From Anaerolineaceae bacterium UBA6105 (GTDB taxonomy: Bacteria > Chloroflexota > Anaerolineae > Anaerolineales > Anaerolineaceae), in contig DIWN01000098.1 of the NCBI GenBank assembly GCA_002423495.1, positions 72,830 to 85,603 on the forward strand: 12,774 nucleotides of DNA. Reading direction: 5' to 3'. Under the pieces are notes generated by a model. The model had not been told where the DNA came from and did no database searches. It worked only from the letters and a program-made list of their open reading frames with translations. Positions 1 through 6,884 of the stretch are shown here, piece after piece. The first letter of the stretch is position 1. The number at the start of each line of letters is the position of its first letter. A program made the translations under genes and the position numbers.

Positions 1-362
1 TGCCCCACCAGCAGAAACTTTGGCAATTTTGCCGCAACTTGTTGGGCGACGTCCAAAAATTCAGGGAAAAGGATGATATCGGCGTTGACATAAGCCAGCA
101 GCGGGCTTTGGTTTGCCTCGCGACCGAGTTTGAAGATGCCGCTGATGAGGGGCGTGCCAAGCTGATTCACGGGCACATCCGGCAGATGCCGAAAGCCGAA
201 CTCAGCGGCGGTTTCCGCGATGCCTGCTTCGGAGCCGATCAGCACAATTTCCACCGATTCTCCCAGTGCCTGCCAGCTTTTGAGCGCGTTGCGCTGGATC
301 AGGGCAATGTGCGGGTTGGTAAAAGGCTTGGGGGCCGTGAACAGGGTCAGGATGGGCGGCAT
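1..362 (-). CDS. GT-A-like glycosyltransferase, N-terminal part (3' end outside window)
   Basis: The frame opens at ATG 362, which shares a base with the previous stop, and stays open to the window edge, giving 120 residues. It starts MPPILTLFTAPKPFT. A segment with strand-forming character, VEIVLIGSEAGIAETAAEFG (37-56), follows. Then come GTPLISGIF (69-77) and LLAYVNADIILFPEFL (88-103). The NAD at 93-95 sits where GT-A enzymes usually carry the DxD metal site and is followed by the typical hydrophobic strand plus proline. I recall relatives with the same TIFSAPKPF-like opening and LGTP segment among nucleotide-sugar transferase-like proteins of plants and bacteria. Donor and acceptor are unknown, and the C-terminal half is not visible. 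Confidence 0.72.
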   Translation of the reverse strand, partial: MPPILTLFTAPKPFTNPHIALIQRNALKSWQALGESVEIVLIGSEAGIAETAAEFGFRHLPDVPVNQLGTPLISGIFKLGREANQSPLLAYVNADIILFPEFLDVAQQVAAKLPKFLLVG

Positions 363-1264
363 CAGGCTTGATCCTCCTGGGGCAGCCAGGTTTTGCCCGG
401 CATAAGTTTGGTCAGCAATTTCCGCTTGAGCGTACCCAGGCTGCGTTTGAGGGCGACGTTCCGTTCGGGTATGATCCTTAAACTCTCAGCCGGTTCACGC
501 TCAGGAATGGCCAGTACGGTCAGGTAAAGCTCGAGCATTTCCGAACGGGGATAGCCGTGCTTGCGCGTGTGCATGATCTTATAGCCAGCCTGCTTGAGCA
601 TTTCAGTCAGGGTGTGTTCGGTAAAGCAGCTCAGATGCGCCAGTTCGTAGGAGTCGTGGGCATAAAAGTTGGGCACCTCCACCAGCAAAAAGCCGTGGTC
701 CTCCAACAGATCGGTTCTGATCTCTCCTAGTGTTCCCAGCGGATCTTCGAGGTGCTCGAGCACGTGCATCATGGTCACCAGGTCAAACTTAGCTGTTTCG
801 CCGCTTTGAAGTAGCTCGAGGGAGGGGTAGACTTTGAAGCCCTTCTCTTCCGCCAGCTGACGATAGGCCTTGCCCGGTTCCACGCCGATCATTTCCGCTC
901 CATAAGCCTCGTGGATGGTTTGCATCAAAGTTCCGGACGACGCGCCAATATCCAACGCGCGCCACAGCCGGCAGACGCCGTGATTCTGAATCAAATTGAG
1001 CTGGTATTCTGCCCGCAGGCGCTGCTGGCGCAGGTCTTTGGCGGTGGGTTCTTCAGTTGCCTGGTAAAGCTGGCGATAAGTCTCTTCGTAAAAAGCCGGG
1101 TCCGCGGCAGCACTCTCGCCGGGGTTTTGGAAGACGAAACCGCAAGTCTGGCAGAGGTAATATCTGACCTTGAAGCCAAATGAATCCAGCTCGGAAATGA
1201 CTGTGGCTTTTGAATTGCCGCAGAGCGGACAATGCAGTTCGGTGGCAGGCTTATTTGTGGTCAT
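362..1264 (-). CDS. Class I SAM methyltransferase with N-terminal zinc ribbon
   Basis: This protein of about 300 residues starts with a four-cysteine zinc-ribbon-like unit, CPLC (12-15) and CQTC (38-41). A SAM-binding core follows with LDIGASSGT (104-112), the acidic residue E129 in VEP, and MHVLEHLEDP (166-175). The last third is basic and ends with LKRKLLTKLMPGKTW. The same N-terminal zinc unit occurs in sugar C-methyltransferases such as the novobiocin and tylosin enzymes. Those are longer and have an extra C-terminal domain that is missing here, so O- or C-methylation is undecided. The start is uncertain. ATG 1264 gives a tidy N-terminus, while ATG 1276 (four residues longer) is equally possible, and neither has a clear ribosome site. 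It overlaps the cytidylyltransferase and shares one base (TGATG) with the next gene. Confidence 0.82.
   Translation of the reverse strand: MTTNKPATELHCPLCGNSKATVISELDSFGFKVRYYLCQTCGFVFQNPGESAAADPAFYEETYRQLYQATEEPTAKDLRQQRLRAEYQLNLIQNHGVCRLWRALDIGASSGTLMQTIHEAYGAEMIGVEPGKAYRQLAEEKGFKVYPSLELLQSGETAKFDLVTMMHVLEHLEDPLGTLGEIRTDLLEDHGFLLVEVPNFYAHDSYELAHLSCFTEHTLTEMLKQAGYKIMHTRKHGYPRSEMLELYLTVLAIPEREPAESLRIIPERNVALKRSLGTLKRKLLTKLMPGKTWLPQEDQA
373..378 (-). promoter_or_regulatory. Shine-Dalgarno of the left-edge glycosyltransferase gene
   Basis: AGGAGG lies ten bases upstream of the ATG at 362, within the last codons of the methyltransferase gene. The spacing is a little long but the match is perfect, and it supports the start at 362. 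Confidence 0.65.
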
Positions 1265-2072
1265 GAGGAGGCTCATTTCTTTGTGATGTTTGCCCCTGAT
1301 CCAACTCTTTTGCCCGGTGATCGACCTCAAAAAGGTCCTTGTGCTTTATTCCAGCCACTTGGACCTGCCATTCAGGGTGCTGCGCGTTGGCAACCAAAAG
1401 CTCTTGAAGGGTGAAATCATCACGGTCGTTGAAATTGGCATATACCTGGTTGGCAACCTCAAGATCTTCAGGAGTATCGACGGTGAAACGCAAGTGGCTG
1501 AGGTTATCTTGCCAATCGGCGACGCTGATCTTGAAACGACCAGGCATGTCGTACAGGTAGGGCATCACATGTTCGCGTTCAAAAGGCTCAGCGGCTTCCC
1601 GCCAAGCGCGTTCAAGCGCGGCAAAGGAGACCACCTCTGTGTCCATGCCGATGGCGGTGGTGCGTCTGAAAGGCGGAGGCAGGCGATTTGCTGTGAAGTC
1701 AGCGCAGGTGAGGTGGAAGTGCGTGATCGTGCGATCGATTTCTTGCGGGTCGATGAACGGGCAATCCGCGGTCAGCCTCACCACCACGCTCGCGCCTGAA
1801 TGCTTTGCAGCCTGGTAATAACGGTCGAGCACGTCGTAGAGGTCACCCCTGAAGCAAGTAATTCCTGCCTTTTCGCAGTATTCGGTGATCGGTTCGTCGC
1901 TGGGGTCAGTGGTGGTAGCCACCATGACCGCATCCACCAGGCTGGCACGACTGGCGCGCGCTACAACGCGTGCCAGCATTGGCTGGCTTCCCACCAGGCG
2001 CAAGACTTTGCCTGGCAGGCGCGAAGAGCTCATGCGTGCCTGAATGATCGCAACAGTTTTAGTTTCGCTCAC
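1251..2072 (-). CDS. spsF: Cytidylyltransferase of the SpsF/CMP-nonulosonate synthetase family
   Basis: This 273-residue nucleotidyltransferase has an N-terminal signature IIQARMSSSRLPGKVL (9-24), the CTP-binding segment of the SpsF and CMP-sialate synthetase family. VVRLTADCPFIDP (97-109) carries the conserved metal-binding Asp, and FEREHVMPYLY (164-174) and RFTVDTPEDL (195-204) are further SpsF-type motifs. The expected role is to activate the nonulosonate made by the NeuB-type enzyme as its CMP derivative in the cytoplasm. In Bacillus subtilis, spsE (NeuB-like) and spsF likewise lie together. Translation starts at GTG 2072. The last 25 residues are polar and repeat-free and overlap the next gene by about 14 bp. 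Another CTP-dependent sugar acid remains possible as substrate. Confidence 0.85.
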   Translation of the reverse strand: MSETKTVAIIQARMSSSRLPGKVLRLVGSQPMLARVVARASRASLVDAVMVATTTDPSDEPITEYCEKAGITCFRGDLYDVLDRYYQAAKHSGASVVVRLTADCPFIDPQEIDRTITHFHLTCADFTANRLPPPFRRTTAIGMDTEVVSFAALERAWREAAEPFEREHVMPYLYDMPGRFKISVADWQDNLSHLRFTVDTPEDLEVANQVYANFNDRDDFTLQELLVANAQHPEWQVQVAGIKHKDLFEVDHRAKELDQGQTSQRNEPPHDHK

Positions 2073-2076
2073 ATCG

Positions 2077-2080
2077 CTCC
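2077..2080 (-). promoter_or_regulatory. Shine-Dalgarno for the GTG start of the cytidylyltransferase
   Basis: GGAG lies four bases upstream of the GTG at 2072. The spacer holds an out-of-frame ATG (2074-2072) followed directly by TGA, so it cannot be a real start. The GTG is therefore the chosen initiation codon. Confidence 0.65.
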
Positions 2081-2081
2081 G

Positions 2082-2729
2082 TTAGGGTGCTGGTTGAACA
2101 GCGTCAATCTGAATCGAGCCAACGCTAAGCTCAAAAGTGCCTATCTCTGCCGCCAGGTTGGCGGGAGTCGTCAGGTAAAGCGCCAGCCAGAGGTAATCTG
2201 CTTCCTTGAAGATATAGGCTGCCCAGGCGCTCGAGTCCTTGGAATAGCTCAGGCGTGTAATGTTGCGACCGCCGAGTTTGATCGAGTCGCTGTCCACCAT
2301 GGCAGAATCGTTTCCGAGCACTTGCTCGAGCCCCATCGTGATCATACTGACCGGCAATTTAGAGAAAGCCTTGTTGCGCAGGACGATCAGACGGGTGGGA
2401 TAGACCGCGGCAGTGCCGCCATCATAGCCATACCAACCGATATTGCCTTCAATGCTGTCCACCAGGCCTGCAAGCGGGCCAGACTCGCCACCCACAAAAT
2501 CTTTGATCGTGGCAATGATGGTCGGCAAGGCACTGTCGATATCTTCAGATACATAAGATTTGGGCAGCATGATCTGCATTCCGGTGCCGTAGTAAAGTTG
2601 CATGCCGTTGTCGGGGGTGGATGTTGGCGTTGGTTCGGCCGGTGTATCTTTGCTGCCAAAGGAAGGCAGACTGCAGGCGATGCTAACAAGCATCAAAGTT
2701 AGTAGGATAAGTAGGATTCTGGTCTTCAT
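2082..2729 (-). CDS. Putative lipoprotein of unknown function
   Basis: This 215-residue protein opens with MKTR and a run of Leu/Ile (5-15), then VSIAC with C19 as the likely lipidated cysteine. The residue at -3 is Ser rather than Leu, so the lipobox is atypical but plausible. A Pro/Thr-rich linker follows (about 27-40) and then a globular domain of about 170 residues. That domain has Tyr/Gly-rich strands (for example YYGTGMQIMLP), NIGWYGYDGG, and RNITRLSYSKD near the middle, with AAYIFKEADYLWLALYLTT towards the end. I do not recognise the domain. The start overlaps the glycosyltransferase stop (ATGA), and a 9-nt gap leads to the cytidylyltransferase. It is an exported, membrane-anchored protein placed within a sugar-synthesis operon, so it may act in chain attachment, export or sensing, but none of these is shown. 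Confidence 0.8.
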   Translation of the reverse strand: MKTRILLILLTLMLVSIACSLPSFGSKDTPAEPTPTSTPDNGMQLYYGTGMQIMLPKSYVSEDIDSALPTIIATIKDFVGGESGPLAGLVDSIEGNIGWYGYDGGTAAVYPTRLIVLRNKAFSKLPVSMITMGLEQVLGNDSAMVDSDSIKLGGRNITRLSYSKDSSAWAAYIFKEADYLWLALYLTTPANLAAEIGTFELSVGSIQIDAVQPAP

Positions 2730-3841
2730 TGTGACCCTCCTTTTGAAGAGGTCAGGGCTTGTTCCCAGCAAAGGAACAGCAATTGTTTATTGCGCTGCCA
2801 GTCGGCGCGTTTTTCGGCAACCTTGCGCGCGCGTTTTCCGACAGCAGACAGATCGAATTTTTGGGTCTGCAAGAGTAATTCTGCCAGGGCGTGCTGATCT
2901 CCATCGGGGAATAACCAGCCGCTTTGCCCCTCGGCAATCCACTCGGCGTTGGCAGGGATGTCTGACGCGATGGTGGGCAGACCGCAAGCCATGGCTTCCA
3001 TCAGGGAGACTGAAGAGCCATCCACGTGGCTGGGCGTGATGTAAATGTCTGCTGCGCCATAAAAGGTGATCAGATCCTGGTTGGGCACGCGCCCACCCAA
3101 AAAGACCTTGTCGCTCATTTTGCCTTCTTCCAGGATGGAGAGCAAATGCTCGCGCTGGCTGCCATCTCCAATCAGGATCAGGCGCAGGCTTTCATCCTTT
3201 TGGGCAGCTTCAACGAAAGCCCTGAGCAGCACATCCACGCCGTAGTTGGGTTCCCAACTGCGCAGGCAAAGCAGCACGCGTTTATCGCCCCAGCCCTGGC
3301 GTTCGCGCCAGACCATCCCGAGGACGCGGGCTGCGGCCGGCGTGAAGTGAGCCAGGTCGACCCCCCAGGGGAAAAGGCAAATTTTCTCAGGGTCAAAGCC
3401 CAGGCGCACCGCCTGTGCGGCAGAGCAGTGGGCGTCTGTGATCAAGCGCGCGGAGTGCCCCAGGGCGAATCGGGCTTTTTCGGCAGCATCCGGGCTCACC
3501 AGCACGTCGTGCATCAGGTCAAAGCCCCAACTCATGCTCAACAGCGGCGTGAAGCCGGTCCTTGCGACCAGGAATGCCAGATCCTGAAGCGGTCCGGCAT
3601 GCACCAGGTCGGGTTGAACTTCCTTGAGTAGTTCGCCAAGCTCATGGGTGAGGCGGGGGATGTCGTTTTTAGTCTGCTGGCTTTTGGTGCCGCTCCACTC
3701 CAGGGCTTTGATGCCGCTGGGTGTGGGGTATTCCCCTGGGTGCAGGCGCAGCACGAAACCTTCGTGCCCGCTTTCCGCCAGGACTGCCAAAAACCGTTGA
3801 TCGTGCACTGAATCGGCACGTGTGAAGTACAAAATGCGCAT
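2726..3841 (-). CDS. Glycosyltransferase family 4 (GT-B, retaining)
   Basis: This 371-residue protein has the two-domain GT-B layout. The N-terminal acceptor domain starts at once with MRILYFTRADSVHDQRF. It continues through PDLVHAGPLQDLAFLVAR (77-94) and SWGFDL (104-109). The donor domain begins near 187 and has LRLILIGDG (219-227) and VFLGGRVPNQDL (246-257). DGSSVSLMEAMACGLPTIASD (274-294) is the GT4 nucleotide-sugar loop. The usual E-x7-E appears as D274-x7-E282, so the first Glu is an Asp while the second is kept. The start at 3841 follows the previous stop by 6 nt, with TAGGAA overlapping that stop. The protein presumably adds one sugar at the cytoplasmic membrane face. Donor and linkage cannot be assigned. 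Confidence 0.88.
   Translation of the reverse strand: MRILYFTRADSVHDQRFLAVLAESGHEGFVLRLHPGEYPTPSGIKALEWSGTKSQQTKNDIPRLTHELGELLKEVQPDLVHAGPLQDLAFLVARTGFTPLLSMSWGFDLMHDVLVSPDAAEKARFALGHSARLITDAHCSAAQAVRLGFDPEKICLFPWGVDLAHFTPAAARVLGMVWRERQGWGDKRVLLCLRSWEPNYGVDVLLRAFVEAAQKDESLRLILIGDGSQREHLLSILEEGKMSDKVFLGGRVPNQDLITFYGAADIYITPSHVDGSSVSLMEAMACGLPTIASDIPANAEWIAEGQSGWLFPDGDQHALAELLLQTQKFDLSAVGKRARKVAEKRADWQRNKQLLFLCWEQALTSSKGGSQ
2735..2741 (-). promoter_or_regulatory. Shine-Dalgarno that sets the lipoprotein start
   Basis: AGGAGGG lies five bases upstream of the ATG at 2729. It selects the start that gives a clean lipoprotein signal peptide and excludes the in-frame start at 2771, which would prepend 14 mixed residues. 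Confidence 0.8.
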
Positions 3842-3847
3842 CAGTTC

Positions 3848-4912
3848 CTATCCGAGCTGCGTCCAACGCAGTTCCTGCCCGGTGGGAATTTCCTGGCGGG
3901 CAGTGAGACCCACAACCTGTTCGATTTCGTAGGGCATGATCGCGCCGGGCGTGGCGGGGCGCAAAACGTCGATCATCTCGCGCGTCAGCGTTTGCCCGGC
4001 CTTAATATCCTGCGCGGCACGCAGGCAGCGGCGCTGTACCACGACCGTATCATGCTCATTTTCCGCGATGGTCTTATTTCCAGATCCCATTGCGCGTTCC
4101 AGCTGGCGTGTGGCGGTAACCATCTCAGCCCAACTGGTGGGGTTCATGGCAAAAGCGTGATCGGGACCTTCACGATTGTTGTCATCGGTGAAGTGTTTCT
4201 CCACCACGCGCGCGCCTAATGCGACGGCTCCGAGAACCGTGGCATGCCCATGGGTATGGTCACTGAGCCCCAGGACCAGGTCCGGCCACATCTGGCGATA
4301 GGTCTTGAGCACGTTGAGGTGGATGTTGTCAAAATTACCATCAGCAGCGGTGTAGTTGGTGTTGCACTGCATCAACACCAGCTCCGGGTTCACCTGCAGA
4401 AGGGCATCGACCGCCCGCTGAACGTCGCCAATGGTGGAGGCACCCGTGGCGAGCAGGACTGGCTTGCCCTTGCGCGCCATGTGCAAACAGGCTTCAATCC
4501 AGGTGATATCGCCCGAGCCAATTTTGTATGCCGGCACAAAGGGGTCCAGCATGTCGACGGCGCCAAAGTCGTAGGGGGATGAAAAGTAGGTGAGACCCAC
4601 TTTGTCGCATTCCTCCTTGAGGATTGGCGTCCAGTTGAAGGGTACGGAGGCTTCGTCATAGACCTGGGTAACGGTTTTCTTCCATTTTGCCTGGTGCGAG
4701 ACCTGCGCGTTCATGTGGCTGAAGCCATAATCCGAAACGATTTCAGGTCCGCGGAAGTTCTGGAACTTGGCGGCATCCGCGCCGGCTTCAGCAGCGAGAT
4801 GAATGAGGTGCAAAGCGCGCTCAAGATTGCCGTCGTGATTGGCGGCGATGTCGGCGATGAACCAGGTTGGGTGATTGTCTCCAATCAGGGTGTTACCAAT
4901 TTTGAGTTCCAT
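3848..4912 (-). CDS. neuB: Nonulosonic acid synthase (NeuB/PseI/SpsE family)
   Basis: This 354-residue enzyme condenses phosphoenolpyruvate with a hexosamine-derived aldose to give a nine-carbon ulosonic acid. The TIM-barrel part carries IADIAANHDGNLERA (19-33), ADAAKFQ (45-51), YKIGSGDI (129-136) and LLATGAS (153-159). The two metal-binding histidines correspond to H219 in GLSDHT and H240 in EKHFTDD. A C-terminal SAF (antifreeze-like) domain starts around 290 with VVQRRCLRAAQDIKAG. Its Arg is the one that reaches the partner active site in characterised dimers. Length and domain order are normal. Sequence alone does not tell sialic, legionaminic and pseudaminic acid synthases apart here, but the PseB-type dehydratase nearby argues for a 9-deoxy nonulosonate. 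A cytidylyltransferase gene lies two genes downstream. The gap to the next gene is 6 nt. Confidence 0.9.
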   Translation of the reverse strand: MELKIGNTLIGDNHPTWFIADIAANHDGNLERALHLIHLAAEAGADAAKFQNFRGPEIVSDYGFSHMNAQVSHQAKWKKTVTQVYDEASVPFNWTPILKEECDKVGLTYFSSPYDFGAVDMLDPFVPAYKIGSGDITWIEACLHMARKGKPVLLATGASTIGDVQRAVDALLQVNPELVLMQCNTNYTAADGNFDNIHLNVLKTYRQMWPDLVLGLSDHTHGHATVLGAVALGARVVEKHFTDDNNREGPDHAFAMNPTSWAEMVTATRQLERAMGSGNKTIAENEHDTVVVQRRCLRAAQDIKAGQTLTREMIDVLRPATPGAIMPYEIEQVVGLTARQEIPTGQELRWTQLG

Positions 4913-4916
4913 GGTG

Positions 4917-4925
4917 CCTCTCCTT
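4917..4925 (-). promoter_or_regulatory. Shine-Dalgarno of the nonulosonate synthase gene
   Basis: AAGGAGAGG lies four bases upstream of the ATG at 4912 and overlaps the TAA of the preceding reductase gene. It is one of the strongest ribosome sites in the window and confirms the start. Confidence 0.75.
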
Positions 4926-5844
4926 AGTGGGTCAATGAAAGTAATTTCTGGCGCAGACCAGAATCAAGGTCAGCATGCAAGGCGCGCAAGCCTTCGGTGT
5001 GGTTTGGCAGCGCTTTGCCAAGGGCGGATTGCAGTTTGTCGGTGTTCATACTCAGGTTGAGCGAACGAGGGGTGGGCAAGTCAGAGTCGAGGGCGGAAAT
5101 CGGACGGATCAGGCTTGCGTCCAATCCAAATTCGTGCGCCAGGCGTACGCCAAAATCGTACTTGCTCAGGCTTTCAGGCGCGTATACGTGATAGATGCCG
5201 CTCAGGCGTTTTTGGAGCATTTCCAAAAGTGCTTCTGCCAGGTGCACAGCGTAAAGCGGCGAGAAAAACATGTCGGTAAAGCCATTCACGGGCTTGCCAG
5301 CTGCGAGATTGTTGTAGAAAAATTCTGCCAGGCTGCGCGTGCCCGTCAGGGACCAACCGTAAAAGACCACGCGGGCAATGGCGGCTTCGGGGTTAGCTCG
5401 CGCTACGGCTTGCTCACCTGCCAACTTGCTTTTGGCATAGATGTTCAGCGGGTTGGGGCTGTCAGTTTCTTTGTAATTGCCCTGCATTCCATCGAACACG
5501 GCGTCCGTTGAAATCTGGATCATGGGCACGCTGGCTGAGCGAGCCAGCTCCGCCAACTCACCGGCGGCTTCGGCGTTGACGCGAAAAGCGTGCTCGGGAT
5601 GCTTTTCGGCGGCGTCAACATTGGCTTGCGCGGCGCAGTTGATCAGCGCGTCTGGCTCAGCGGCTTCGAAAGCCTGCGCAAGGCCTTGCGAATCGCAGAA
5701 GTCCACCACGCGGGTGGAAAAGGGCGCGCTAATCAGGGGGCGGGAGTTCGTCCAACCCAAAACCTCATAGCCCCTGTTTTGGGCAAGGAGGGCAAGGTTT
5801 GCGCCCAGTAACCCGCTGGCGCCGGTGACAAGAAGGCGGGTCAT
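4924..5844 (-). CDS. RmlD-like NAD(P)-dependent sugar reductase (SDR)
   Basis: This 306-residue protein resembles dTDP-4-dehydrorhamnose reductase and related sugar-nucleotide 4-keto reductases. The nucleotide loop is GASGLLG (8-14). ALINCAAQANVDAAEKHPEHA (66-86) matches the RmlD pattern, one residue set after another, and so do ISTDAVFDG (111-119) and the catalytic Y136 and K140 in NIYAKSKLAGE (134-144). The Ser112/Thr113-Tyr-Lys triad is intact. No RmlA, RmlB or RmlC gene is in the window, so a role in dTDP-rhamnose synthesis is not supported locally. The gene is fused by TAATG to pseB, whose product is a 4-keto sugar nucleotide, and this makes that compound a candidate substrate. That link is inferred from position only. 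An 11-nt gap leads to the nonulosonate synthase gene. Confidence 0.85.
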   Translation of the reverse strand: MTRLLVTGASGLLGANLALLAQNRGYEVLGWTNSRPLISAPFSTRVVDFCDSQGLAQAFEAAEPDALINCAAQANVDAAEKHPEHAFRVNAEAAGELAELARSASVPMIQISTDAVFDGMQGNYKETDSPNPLNIYAKSKLAGEQAVARANPEAAIARVVFYGWSLTGTRSLAEFFYNNLAAGKPVNGFTDMFFSPLYAVHLAEALLEMLQKRLSGIYHVYAPESLSKYDFGVRLAHEFGLDASLIRPISALDSDLPTPRSLNLSMNTDKLQSALGKALPNHTEGLRALHADLDSGLRQKLLSLTH

Positions 5845-6857
5845 TATTTCTTCACTTCCGCTGCCAGTTCTGCTTCAATCGGTTTGATGATGGCGTTGAT
5901 GCCATCCACATCCAGCCACTCGGTATTGTTGGCACTGGTATAGGTGAATCCTTCGGGAAGAGGGCGTCCTTTTTCCGTCCAGGCATGGCCAAACCAAAGC
6001 GGTTCACCAGCCGGCTGCACCACGAACATGTCATCCAACTCAACGGTGGTGCGGGCTTCATCCTCGGAAATCAGGGATTCATGCAGTTTCTCACCCGGAC
6101 GAATGCCAATGATACGAATTTCTGCTTCGGGAGCCATTGCTTTGGCAAGATCGGTCATTTTCATGCTGGGGATCTTGGGCACAAAAAGTTCGCCACCCTG
6201 CATCTGCTCGATGCAGCGGATCACAAAGCGCGCGCCCTGCTCCAGGGAGATCCAGAAGCGGGTCATGCGGTCATCCGTAATGGTCAGGACGCCACTTGGG
6301 CGCTGTTTGATGAACAGGGGCACAACCGAACCGCGCGAGCCGACCACATTGCCATAGCGTGTGCAGGAAATGCGCGTGTTGCGTCCGCCGGCGTAGGCGT
6401 TGCTTTGGACCATCAATTTCTCCGCAGCCAGCTTGGTGGCTCCGTAGAGGTTGACCGGATTGACGGCTTTGTCGGTGGAAAGCGCCATCACCTTGCTGAC
6501 ACGGTTCTCGATAGCCGCATCAATTACATTGCTGGAACCGAGAATGTTGGTCTTGATGGCTTCCATCGGGTTGTATTCACAGGCTGGCACTTGCTTGAGC
6601 GCGGCGGTGTGCACCACGATGTCCACACCGTAAAAGGCGCGCGAAAGGCGCTCGCGGTCGCGCACATCGCCAATGAAATAGCGGATCGAAGGGTGATCGA
6701 AGCCGCCGGTGGTACGCATTTCGTGCTGTTTCAACTCATCACGGCTGAAAACAATGATCTTCGAGGGGTGATACTCATCCAACATCAGGCGGATGAATTT
6801 CTTTCCAAAAGATCCGGTGCCGCCGGTAACCATAACAACTTTATTCTGCCAATCCAT
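5844..6857 (-). CDS. pseB: UDP-N-acetylglucosamine 4,6-dehydratase (inverting), PseB/FlaA1 type
   Basis: This 337-residue SDR enzyme matches the inverting UDP-GlcNAc 4,6-dehydratase that opens pseudaminic acid synthesis and makes UDP-2-acetamido-2,6-dideoxy-L-arabino-hexos-4-ulose. The nucleotide loop is GGTGSFGK (12-19). IFGD-like RYFIGDVRDRERL (59-71) and the catalytic STDK (127-130) with Y138 and K142 follow. PseB hallmarks include RYGNVVGSRGSVVP (167-180), MTRFWISLEQG (198-208) and VPKIPSMKMTDLA (226-238). The last two, with NLYGATK, favour PseB over the related CapE/WbjB enzymes of L-FucNAc synthesis. Length is as expected. The stop overlaps the start of an RmlD-like reductase by one base, so the two are probably made together. 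No PseC-type aminotransferase follows, which is unusual for a pse locus. Confidence 0.9.
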   Translation of the reverse strand: MDWQNKVVMVTGGTGSFGKKFIRLMLDEYHPSKIIVFSRDELKQHEMRTTGGFDHPSIRYFIGDVRDRERLSRAFYGVDIVVHTAALKQVPACEYNPMEAIKTNILGSSNVIDAAIENRVSKVMALSTDKAVNPVNLYGATKLAAEKLMVQSNAYAGGRNTRISCTRYGNVVGSRGSVVPLFIKQRPSGVLTITDDRMTRFWISLEQGARFVIRCIEQMQGGELFVPKIPSMKMTDLAKAMAPEAEIRIIGIRPGEKLHESLISEDEARTTVELDDMFVVQPAGEPLWFGHAWTEKGRPLPEGFTYTSANNTEWLDVDGINAIIKPIEAELAAEVKK

Positions 6858-6862
6858 AATTT

Positions 6863-6868
6863 CTCCTT
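6863..6868 (-). promoter_or_regulatory. Shine-Dalgarno of pseB
   Basis: AAGGAG lies five bases upstream of the ATG at 6857, inside the 27-nt gap after the methyltransferase gene. It supports independent translation initiation of the dehydratase. Confidence 0.75.
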
Positions 6869-6884
6869 AACGCTTTAGCGCGTG

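Noticed and set aside
2072..2074. ATG just upstream of the cytidylyltransferase
   Set aside because: It is out of frame and followed immediately by TGA. The GTG at 2072 is in frame with the conserved N-terminus.
1800..2702. Plus-strand open frame of 300 codons
   Set aside because: It lies antisense to the cytidylyltransferase and lipoprotein genes, has no ribosome site I can see, and its translation resembles no family. It is a by-product of codon bias on the coding strand.
5844..6857. Reading the dehydratase as a CapE/WbjB enzyme of L-FucNAc synthesis
   Set aside because: The MTRFWISLEQG, VPKIPSMKMTDLA and NLYGATK segments match PseB better, and no CapF or CapG partner genes are present.
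5985..6878. Plus-strand open frame of 297 codons
   Set aside because: It is fully antisense to pseB, whose catalytic motifs are intact. The translation is His/Gln/Ala-rich without domains.
6871..6880. Small inverted repeat CGCTTTAGCG in the widest gap
   Set aside because: The arms are only four bases with a two-base loop and there is no T run, so it is not a credible terminator or operator.
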